NCBI GenBank assembly: GCA_947447315.1
Contig: CANFJD010000062.1
Span: forward strand, 1 to 11,514
Source: Fimbriimonadaceae bacterium
GTDB lineage: Bacteria; Armatimonadota; Fimbriimonadia; Fimbriimonadales; Fimbriimonadaceae
Length of the DNA stretch: 11,514 bases
Reading direction: 5' to 3'
Shown: positions 5,975-11,514 of the stretch, in pieces
Position numbering within the stretch: position 1 is the first letter of the stretch
Layout of the letters: the number at the start of each line of letters is the position of its first letter
Program-made: the position numbers and the translations under genes
Notes under the pieces: generated by a model
What the model was told of the DNA's origin: nothing
What the model saw: only the letters and a program-made list of their open reading frames with translations
Database searches by the model: none

Positions 5975-7623
5975 CGGTTGAGGGCGCTGATGAGGGCACG
6001 GAGGGAGGCCATGGTGATGCTGGGGTCTACCCCGGCGCCCCATCGTTGCCGACCTTCGCTCTCGACACTGACGTACGCCGCCGCGCGGGCGGTGGCCCCG
6101 CTGGCCAGGCTGTGCTCGTGGAACGAGCAGACCCGAAACTCGGGCACCCCGACGGTCCGTAGGGCGTTGGCAAAGGCATCCAGGGGGCCAATACCATCGG
6201 CACTGGCGAGCAGTCGTTCGCCATCCACGGTGACGACGGCATTCACATGGACGCGTTCGGCGCTGCTGCCCACGCTGGTGATGGTGACGTCACCCAACTG
6301 ATACTTAGCGTTGGCGGAGAGATAAGTTTCTTCAAAAGCCGAATAGATCACTTCGGGCTTTAATTCCTTACCGGATCGATCGGCAATCGTTTGCACGATG
6401 CGGCTGAACTCGGGTTGCATTGCTTTCGGCAAATCCAGGCCAAATTCGGCTCGCAGAATGTACGCCACTCCGCCCTTGCCGCTCTGACTGTTGACGCGGA
6501 TGATGCCCTCATACTCGCGGCCAATGTCTTTGGGATCGATCAGCAGATAGGGAACATCCCACGCGGCATCGGGTCGGTGCGCTTTTAGGCCCTTGCTAAT
6601 GGCGTCTTGATGCGATCCGCTGAATGCGGTGTAAACAAGTTCGCCAATGTACGGATGGCGAGGATGGATGACCTCGTCGGTGCACCGATGGACCACCTCG
6701 ATGAGGCGCGGAACATTACTCAGATCCAAACCGGGATCAATGCCGTGACTCATCAAGTTGAGGGCAAGCGTTACGATATCAACGTTGCCGGTGCGTTCGC
6801 CGTAGCCCAAAATGGTGCCTTCGACGCGGTCGGCTCCCGCCAGTTGTCCTAATTCGGCGGCGGCGACGGCGCACCCGCGATCATTGTGGGTGTGGAGGCT
6901 GAGGATCACCGATTCTCGATTGGGGAGGTGGTTCAGCATCCACTCAATCTGATCGGCATAAACATTGGGAGTGGCAACTTCAACGGTTGCCGGCAGATTG
7001 AGGATGATCGGACGTTCCGGGGTCGGCTCCCAAACGTCCATGACCGCCTTGCAGATGCGAAGCGAGAATTCGAGCTCAGTGCTGGTGAAGCTCTCCGGCG
7101 AGTATTCAAAGTCCACCTTGGTGACGGTTTGCTCGGCGGCCAATTGCTTAATCAACCGCGTCCCGGCGAGAGCAACTTCCACGATCTCGTCCTCCGACAT
7201 GTTGAAGACAATCCGTCGCTGGGCAGGACTGGTGGAGTTGTACAGGTGAACGATTGCCCGCGGGGCGCCGGTGATGGCCTCGAATGTGCGGCGGATGAGG
7301 TGTTCGCGAGCCTGGGTGAGCACCTGAATCGTCACATCGGCCGGGATTCGGTTCTCGTGTATCAGTTTACGGACGAAATCGAACTCCACCTGGCTGGCGC
7401 TCGGGAAAGCCACTTCAATTTGCTTGAATCCGAGGGCTACCAGCAACTCAAACAACTCCAGTTTCTCCTGGAGATTCATGGGTTCAATCAATGCCTGGTT
7501 GCCGTCTCGCAGGTCTACGCTGCACCAAATTGGCGCGTGCGAGAGTTGCCGACCGGGCCACTGCCGGTTGGGCAAATCTACCGGGGGAAATGCCGGATAT
7601 TTCTGCGCGAGATGTGGACTCAT
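5971..7623 (-). CDS. leuA: 2-isopropylmalate synthase
   Basis: LeuA (550 residues) condenses acetyl-CoA with 3-methyl-2-oxobutanoate in the first committed step of leucine synthesis. The length and the opening FPPVDLPNRQWP fit the longer LeuA type known from yeast and Mycobacterium. The TIM barrel has SVDLRDGNQAL (36-45), where R39 and D40 are the catalytic Arg and metal ligand. HTHNDRG (244-250) supplies metal-binding H244 and H246, and ERTGN (276-280) is also conserved. The linker is at about 330-425, and residues about 430-550 form the regulatory domain (SGATARAAAYVSVE) that binds leucine in the family, so feedback inhibition is likely. The ATG at 7623 is preceded by GGAG only 2 nt away. 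ilvA ends 49 nt upstream on the same strand, consistent with an operon. The 3' end overlaps the CBM9-like gene by 4 bp. Confidence 0.96.
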   Translation of the reverse strand: MSPHLAQKYPAFPPVDLPNRQWPGRQLSHAPIWCSVDLRDGNQALIEPMNLQEKLELFELLVALGFKQIEVAFPSASQVEFDFVRKLIHENRIPADVTIQVLTQAREHLIRRTFEAITGAPRAIVHLYNSTSPAQRRIVFNMSEDEIVEVALAGTRLIKQLAAEQTVTKVDFEYSPESFTSTELEFSLRICKAVMDVWEPTPERPIILNLPATVEVATPNVYADQIEWMLNHLPNRESVILSLHTHNDRGCAVAAAELGQLAGADRVEGTILGYGERTGNVDIVTLALNLMSHGIDPGLDLSNVPRLIEVVHRCTDEVIHPRHPYIGELVYTAFSGSHQDAISKGLKAHRPDAAWDVPYLLIDPKDIGREYEGIIRVNSQSGKGGVAYILRAEFGLDLPKAMQPEFSRIVQTIADRSGKELKPEVIYSAFEETYLSANAKYQLGDVTITSVGSSAERVHVNAVVTVDGERLLASADGIGPLDAFANALRTVGVPEFRVCSFHEHSLASGATARAAAYVSVESEGRQRWGAGVDPSITMASLRALISALNR

Positions 7624-7672
7624 GGCTCCATTGTGACACTCAAGTCAACGCGAACCATGACGTTGAAATCGG

Positions 7673-9232
7673 TTACCGCAGGAACCGGGTGCAGGCGATG
7701 TTATCGGTTTCTTCCTGCCATTCGTAACCTAATCGCGCAAGAAATTCGACCAGATCGGCTTCGTCGGCCGGTGGCACTTGAATCCCGCAAAGCACTCGAC
7801 CGTAGTCGCTGCCGTGATTGCGGTAATGAAAGAGGCTGATATTCCATGGGTGTTCCATCGAATCCAGGAACTTGGCCAGCGCCCCCACCCGCTCGGGAAA
7901 AACGAAGCTGAAGAGTCGCTCGTTTTCTACCGGTGCTCGACCACCCACCATGTGGCGAATGTGTAGCTTTGCCGTCTCATTCTGTGATAAATCGGCCGCC
8001 GCAAAACCGGCCAGTGTCAACTGATGGACGATGCCACCGGAGCCATCGCCCCCGGCCGTGCGGATACCGACAAACACTTGGGCCTCCGCTTCGGGGGCGT
8101 AGCGGTAGTTAAATTCGGTGATACTGCGATCCCCGATGGCGCGGCAAAAGGCGCGGAAACTTCCTGGCTGTTCCGGAATGGTCACGGCCAGAATGGCTTC
8201 TCGATTTTCGCCCAGCTCGGCGCGTTCGCTCACGTGGCGCAGGGTATCAAAATTCACGTTCGCTCCGCAGGCGATAACCGCGAGGTTTAGCCCTTCTGCC
8301 TGATGCTGGGCCACCCAGGCGCAGAGTCCGGCGTAAGCCAGCGCCCCGGCGGGCTCCAGAATCGCCCGCCGATCTTCGAAGATTTCCTTGATCGCCCCGC
8401 AGATGGCGTCGTTCGATACTACGACCATTTCGTCCACTACTTGTTGGGCAATTCGGAACGTGCCATCGCCAACGCGCTTCACCGCGACGCCATCGGCAAA
8501 CCTGCCCACTCGGTCGAGGGTGATCGGATGTCCCGCTTCGAGCGATTGCGTCATCGCGGTCGCGTCCTCGGGCTCCACGCCGATGATCTTGATGTGCGGA
8601 TCTAACGATTTGAGCACGGCCCCAATGCCGGCGATTAGTCCACCGCCGCCTACGGCGACGAACACCGCATCCAGTCGACCGTGGCCCGGCTTTTGGGATT
8701 GCCGCAATAGCTCAAGTCCAATCGTTGCTTGACCAGCGATCACCAAGGGGTCATCGTAGGGATGCACGAAAGTCAGTCCGTCGCGGGTCTCTATCTCACG
8801 GGCATGGGCATAGGCTTCGTCATAACTGTCGCCGTACAGAACCACTTCACCCCCCAACCGTGAGACCGCTTCCACTTTAATATCGGGGGTGGTGACGGGC
8901 ATCACGATGACGGCTCGGCACCGGAGATGGGAGGCGCTGAGAGCCACCCCTTGCGCGTGGTTTCCAGCACTCGCGCACACTACTCCGCGGGTGAGTTCAT
9001 CGGGGCTAAGCAACGCCATGCGGTTGTATGCGCCGCGGAGTTTGAACGAGAAAACCGGCTGAAGGTCTTCGCGTTTGAGAAAGACGCGGTTCCCGACTCG
9101 CTGACTGAGCAGCGGTGCGGCGTCCAGCGGGGTTTCTACCGCCAGGTCATAAACCCGAGAGGTAAGGGCTGCGCGCAAAATGAGGTCGAGCTCGTTTACG
9201 TTGCTTTGCTTATCCGCGGAGACCTCTGGCAT
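7673..9232 (-). CDS. ilvA: Threonine ammonia-lyase, biosynthetic (threonine dehydratase)
   Basis: IlvA (519 residues) uses pyridoxal phosphate to convert threonine to 2-oxobutanoate and ammonia, the entry to isoleucine synthesis. The catalytic domain (about 15-335) holds Lys64 in FSFKLRGAYN, the cofactor-binding lysine, SAGNHAQGVA (88-97) and the phosphate-binding glycine loop GGGG (195-198). Two ACT-like regulatory segments follow, at about 343-420 (REAILAVTIPEQPGSF) and 437-510 (ERLFSFVFPERVGAL). This is the biosynthetic, isoleucine-inhibited form, not the short catabolic TdcB type. I use the ATG at 9232; a TTG two codons upstream is less likely. There is no Shine-Dalgarno sequence, but TATCAT ends 8 nt before the ATG. 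It sits between a receiver-domain gene (41 nt upstream) and leuA (49 nt downstream), all in one direction. Confidence 0.96.
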   Translation of the reverse strand: MPEVSADKQSNVNELDLILRAALTSRVYDLAVETPLDAAPLLSQRVGNRVFLKREDLQPVFSFKLRGAYNRMALLSPDELTRGVVCASAGNHAQGVALSASHLRCRAVIVMPVTTPDIKVEAVSRLGGEVVLYGDSYDEAYAHAREIETRDGLTFVHPYDDPLVIAGQATIGLELLRQSQKPGHGRLDAVFVAVGGGGLIAGIGAVLKSLDPHIKIIGVEPEDATAMTQSLEAGHPITLDRVGRFADGVAVKRVGDGTFRIAQQVVDEMVVVSNDAICGAIKEIFEDRRAILEPAGALAYAGLCAWVAQHQAEGLNLAVIACGANVNFDTLRHVSERAELGENREAILAVTIPEQPGSFRAFCRAIGDRSITEFNYRYAPEAEAQVFVGIRTAGGDGSGGIVHQLTLAGFAAADLSQNETAKLHIRHMVGGRAPVENERLFSFVFPERVGALAKFLDSMEHPWNISLFHYRNHGSDYGRVLCGIQVPPADEADLVEFLARLGYEWQEETDNIACTRFLR

Positions 9233-9273
9233 GAACAATCATGATAGCCGCCGCATCTCGGTGAGCGCGAGGT

Positions 9274-9675
9274 TCAATTGAGTTCGCTGAGTAGATTTCG
9301 CTTTTGGAAGGCGGCCACGGCGCCTTGGCGAATCATCGATTCATTGGCGGTGCGAGAGCTGGACATTCCGATAACGGTTACGCCGAGTTTTGCTAGTGCA
9401 GCGGTAAGGGTAGTGCCATTGTCTGTCTTCGATTGAAAATAATGGTCGAGGAATGCGACAGAAAACGAGGCCAAATGCAATTCGTAGGATTTTTCCCCTT
9501 GGCGTGCCGTTGCCGAATCACCGAGAATATTCTCAATTCCGGCGCAATCGACCACGTGATGGCCCCGTGCCCGTAGGTGTCGACAGAGCGTACTGCGGAA
9601 AAATTCGTCATCCTCGACCACTAAAACCGGGGCATTGATCGAGTTTGGGATCGTGATATTTTTGAAAATGTGCAC
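9274..9675 (-). CDS. Stand-alone response regulator receiver (CheY-like) protein
   Basis: This 133-residue protein is a single receiver domain without an output domain. The acidic pocket is visible as E21-D22-D23 in VLVVEDDEFF, and the phosphoacceptor is Asp77 in VAFLDHYF. The switch Ser is 105 in VIGMSSS, and the conserved Lys is 125 in AFQKRN. All key residues are present, so phosphorylation by a histidine kinase is expected. Two points are unusual: the usual D-x-x-MP after the phosphoacceptor is replaced by DHYFQ, and the stretch before that strand (50-72) is long and polar. The start is a GTG at 9675; an in-frame TGA 33 nt upstream limits other choices, and no Shine-Dalgarno sequence is seen. 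It precedes ilvA by 41 nt and might be cotranscribed with it, but a functional tie to amino acid synthesis is not shown. The kinase partner is not in the window. Confidence 0.82.
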   Translation of the reverse strand: MHIFKNITIPNSINAPVLVVEDDEFFRSTLCRHLRARGHHVVDCAGIENILGDSATARQGEKSYELHLASFSVAFLDHYFQSKTDNGTTLTAALAKLGVTVIGMSSSRTANESMIRQGAVAAFQKRNLLSELN

Positions 9676-9690
9676 AGATTCTATGGTAGT

Positions 9691-9710
9691 CCCGGAAAAG
9701 TGTCAGGCAG
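9691..9710. other. REP/RAYT-like sequence tag (tentative)
   Basis: CCCGGAAAAGTGTCAGGCAG (complement CTGCCTGACACTTTTCCGGG) resembles, from memory, the AAAAGTGTCAGGCAC type motifs that flank REP-associated tyrosine transposase genes and dispersed palindromes in several phyla. Only one copy is present in this window and there is no transposase, so this is a suggestion only. Confidence 0.2.
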
Positions 9711-9725
9711 TATCTCGCATAAATA

Positions 9726-9754
9726 TTCAAAGACTAGTGATTTCATGCAATAAT
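9726..9754 (+). promoter_or_regulatory. Possible promoter facing the orphan terminator
   Basis: TTCAAA (9726-9731) and AATAAT (9749-9754) are 17 bp apart on the plus strand. The -35 matches four of six consensus bases and the -10 five of six, but it lacks the important first T. Predicted transcription would start near 9761. AGGAG (9755-9759) and a five-codon ORF (ATG at 9767, MDEAI) follow, but the AGGAG would lie just upstream of that start. Confidence 0.25.
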
Positions 9755-9862
9755 AGGAGCCGTTAAATGGATGAGGCCATCTAGAGCCAAGCCAGTAACA
9801 AATGAAAGCAACAGACAGACACATCTGCCTGCGCCATCTCTCCGATGCGCAGGCAATTTTTT
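9755..9862 (+). ncRNA. Candidate small RNA ending in an intrinsic terminator
   Basis: No plus-strand gene precedes the strong plus-strand terminator at 9826-9862. The nearest genes on both sides are on the minus strand. A weak promoter match lies just upstream, giving a possible transcript of about 100 nt. A 45-codon ORF (9771-9908) runs straight through the terminator hairpin and is unlikely to be translated. The alternative is that the hairpin serves the FAD oxidoreductase gene on the other strand. No match to a known RNA family is recognised. Confidence 0.25.
9826..9862 (+). terminator. Strong intrinsic terminator
   Basis: TGCCTGCGC (9826-9834) pairs perfectly with GCGCAGGCA (9847-9855). 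ATC/GAT adds three pairs inside across a one-base bulge, with loop TCTCC. ATTTTTT follows at once on the plus strand. Read on the minus strand, the stem lies 62 nt after the FAD oxidoreductase stop and is followed by TGTGTCTGTCTGTT, a much poorer U-tract. The geometry therefore favours plus-strand termination, with weaker use in the other direction possible. Confidence 0.7.
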
Positions 9863-9917
9863 GTGTCATTCCGTAACAATTTGTGTGGAATTCACTTCTG
9901 CCTATTGATTTTTGCAT

Positions 9918-11429
9918 TCAAAGAGGTTTTAACGGGACATCCGGCCATTGAGTTTCAACCCCTTGCTCCTGGACTAGACGATTCAAATCCTCGAATCTCT
10001 TCAGGTCTTCCAGAAATGCTTCTGGGGGCACTCCGTCACGAAGACAGGATGCCACCAGCAGGGCCGCGGCTTCACCAATATTCCACTCCACCGGGTGAAG
10101 CCGATAGCAACCGTTCGTGATGTGAGTGGTCCCAATGTTCTTGGCAGCGGGAATGACATTCGCTGGCCCACCACTTGCTCCGTGTTCGGGAATGAGACTT
10201 CCCAGCGGAATCTGGAACGGTAAGGAACTGATATCCAGATAGTTGTCGCCACCCGTGGTGGGATGCAGGTCCACGCGGTAGGCGCCGATGCCGACGCTTT
10301 TCTCCACCGCGGGCGCCCGATCCCGCCCCGGATTGAGATCCGTGGCGATCATCCCTTCGGTAATGGTACGGCGAGACCGGATTCGGGGGCACTCGCGGAT
10401 ATAGGGGTGCATGGCAAATCCATCTGACGTGCCCAACCCGGTGGTGTCGAGAAAGAGCTCAGGATATCCGGTTCCGCCGTCGTGACGAGGGGCTTCCCGT
10501 TGGAGCCAGTAGATCAAGCAGGCCGTTAGTTCACGGGCATCGGCCGGGTCGTGGCTGATAAAGGCATCGTTCATCGGCCAATTCACGATGGTGGATGCGT
10601 ACGGACTATCCGCGTCTCGCCGTGGGTCCGCAATTTGTCGATACGAGAAGAGTTCGACTCCACTCGACTTTAGAGGTAAATGGCGCGGCTGCAGAGTGAT
10701 CGGGTGGACATCCATGAATCCCATCAATGGTCCGGGCCAGAAGTCGGGCTGGAAGCTTCGCCAAAAATCGTAGCGAGCCGGTTTTTCTACCAGGTGATCT
10801 GTCCCACTTAGATCACGCCACCCCAACGCGGCGATCCATGTCATCGCTTGAATGTTGTCCGGTTCGTAAGCCTCTTTTGCGTGCGGTTCCCCGGTCATGG
10901 CCCGACTCTCCGCGCCCGAAACGGTCGGCACTCCCGCCGCCAGGAGTAACGCAGAGTCTTCAGTGGCGTCGAGAAACCACTTCGCCGAAATCTCCGTTTC
11001 CTCGCCCCGATCGAGGTTTTGAACCACCACCGAATCGCCTCGATACTCGATAAATTTGTGTTTGGTGAGGACCGCGATATCACTGCCCATTGCTTGCAAT
11101 ACACGGTGGGCGATCCACGGCAAAACACACAGGTTGCTCACCCACCCGCCGCCAGGGTTTTGGGAAAATTCGGGCGCCGTAATCTGCCGATGCTCTCGGT
11201 AATAGGCTCGCACCCGATTCCGGAACTCCCGGTACCGCCGGGTGCAACCAAACTCTTCAATCCACGGATGTTCGTCGCTTGGAACGCCTTGGCTGGTGAG
11301 CTGACCGCCGATCCAGTCGGTTGGCTCGGTGACCACGACGGAAATCCCGAGGTCGCGCAGAGCTAACGCTGCCGCCCAACCGCCCGTGCCGCCTCCCACG
11401 ATGCAGACGTCAACTGCCAAATGCTTCAT
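9918..11429 (-). CDS. FAD-dependent oxidoreductase (FAD_oxidored family)
   Basis: This is a 503-residue flavoprotein. The N-terminal Rossmann fold shows VDVCIVGGGTGGWAAALAL (6-24) with the G-x-G-x-x-G dinucleotide loop, then the family-typical TEPTDWIGGQLTSQGV (34-49). A later FLDATEDSALLLAAG block is the second FAD-contact segment. Near the C-terminus, AKNIGTTHITNGCYRLHPVE and WNIGEAAALL match the closing FAD-binding part of PF12831-type proteins. Such proteins are found across bacteria, and the substrates of most are unknown; nothing here fixes this one. I take the ATG at 11429. The reading from 11501 adds 24 residues that overlap the end of the phosphatase gene and precede the fold. There is no Shine-Dalgarno sequence; CATAAT ends 9 nt before the ATG but also contains the upstream stop codon. 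The gap to that gene is 10 nt. Confidence 0.9.
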   Translation of the reverse strand: MKHLAVDVCIVGGGTGGWAAALALRDLGISVVVTEPTDWIGGQLTSQGVPSDEHPWIEEFGCTRRYREFRNRVRAYYREHRQITAPEFSQNPGGGWVSNLCVLPWIAHRVLQAMGSDIAVLTKHKFIEYRGDSVVVQNLDRGEETEISAKWFLDATEDSALLLAAGVPTVSGAESRAMTGEPHAKEAYEPDNIQAMTWIAALGWRDLSGTDHLVEKPARYDFWRSFQPDFWPGPLMGFMDVHPITLQPRHLPLKSSGVELFSYRQIADPRRDADSPYASTIVNWPMNDAFISHDPADARELTACLIYWLQREAPRHDGGTGYPELFLDTTGLGTSDGFAMHPYIRECPRIRSRRTITEGMIATDLNPGRDRAPAVEKSVGIGAYRVDLHPTTGGDNYLDISSLPFQIPLGSLIPEHGASGGPANVIPAAKNIGTTHITNGCYRLHPVEWNIGEAAALLVASCLRDGVPPEAFLEDLKRFEDLNRLVQEQGVETQWPDVPLKPL

Positions 11430-11439
11430 TTGGAGAGGA

Positions 11440-11514
11440 TTATGCGCGGGATTCCAATGCGTCGAGGCGGACCACCAGAGCGGTCGCATTATCGCTACCA
11501 CCGCCGAGTAGTGC
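11440..11514 (-). CDS. PP2C-type serine/threonine phosphatase, last 24 codons
   Basis: Read on the minus strand from the right edge, an open frame of 24 codons ends at TAA (11442-11440). It encodes ALLGGGSDNATALVVRLDAL and four more residues (ESRA). The GGxDNxTxLVVR pattern is the closing strand motif of PP2C/PPM phosphatases, in which the Asp is a metal ligand. These enzymes reverse Ser/Thr phosphorylation, usually paired with Hanks-type kinases. Only the C-terminus is visible, so the full domain make-up is unknown. The FAD oxidoreductase starts 10 nt after this stop, so cotranscription is likely. Confidence 0.75.
   Translation of the reverse strand, partial: ALLGGGSDNATALVVRLDALESRA

Noticed and set aside
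7620..7631. Three-codon upstream ORF (ATGGAGCCATGA) overlapping the leuA start
   Set aside because: It is only three codons with no Shine-Dalgarno or attenuator structure and contains no Leu codons. It is most likely chance, with GGAG acting as the ribosome site of leuA.
6886..7839. Long plus-strand open frame (317 codons) opposite leuA and the end of ilvA
   Set aside because: It is antisense to two clearly recognised enzymes, matches no family I know, and crosses both genes and their spacer. It is a by-product of codon bias in leuA.
9239..9273. Possible terminator between the receiver gene and ilvA (CTCG...CGAG)
   Set aside because: The stem is only 4 bp and no T-tract follows.
9771..9908. 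Plus-strand 45-codon ORF beginning MRPSRAKPV
   Set aside because: It reads through the intrinsic terminator at 9826-9862, and its composition is not protein-like.
9681..9917. Minus-strand frame of 78 codons in the intergenic region
   Set aside because: It is rich in Cys, Trp and Tyr, has no family resemblance, and spans a strong hairpin. It looks like non-coding sequence.
11430..11501. N-terminal extension of the FAD oxidoreductase to 11501
   Set aside because: The extra residues lie over the frame encoding the PP2C C-terminus and precede a normal Rossmann-fold start at the ATG at 11429.

Overview
The window looks like ordinary bacterial chromosome with a GC content above 50% by eye. The best clue to the organism is the cut-off pseudopilin at the left edge. 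It has an AFTLIELLVVIAIIAIL start, an FPVFAQAK stretch and then SCLNNVKQ. From memory, this style is typical of Armatimonadota (Fimbriimonas-like) genomes, but that is a family-level inference and not a phylogenetic test. I see no CRISPR array, tRNA, rRNA, transposase or phage gene.

Layout, left to right. (1) Positions 1-1210, minus strand: a partial pseudopilin, a small secreted or anchored protein of unknown function, and a one-heme c-type cytochrome-like protein. (2) Positions 1279-2880, minus strand: an intrinsic terminator, a PhyH-type Fe(II)/2-oxoglutarate dioxygenase, and a compact glutamate formimidoyltransferase-like protein. (3) A 63-bp divergent promoter region, then on the plus strand (2944-4172) a second pseudopilin and a membrane-anchored unknown protein, 2 nt apart. 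(4) FabI enoyl-ACP reductase (minus) converges on that pair with overlapping 3' ends. (5) A CBM9-like protein (plus) is divergent from fabI and converges on leuA, with interlocked stop codons. (6) A minus-strand block from 5971 to 9675: a stand-alone receiver domain, threonine ammonia-lyase (ilvA) and 2-isopropylmalate synthase (leuA). The two enzymes feed isoleucine and leucine synthesis and are probably cotranscribed. (7) A 242-bp intergenic region carrying a strong plus-strand intrinsic terminator with no gene in front of it, so it may hold a small RNA. (8) At the right edge, minus strand: an FAD-dependent oxidoreductase preceded by the last 24 codons of a PP2C-type phosphatase.

The genes do not form a recognisable new system. 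The observations most worth a second look are about expression. Several genes lack a Shine-Dalgarno sequence but have a -10-like hexamer 6-9 nt before the start codon, which suggests leaderless mRNAs. There is also a symmetric, possibly bidirectional promoter at 2894-2940, an orphan terminator with a possible small RNA at 9726-9862, and two tail-to-tail gene pairs whose stop codons overlap.
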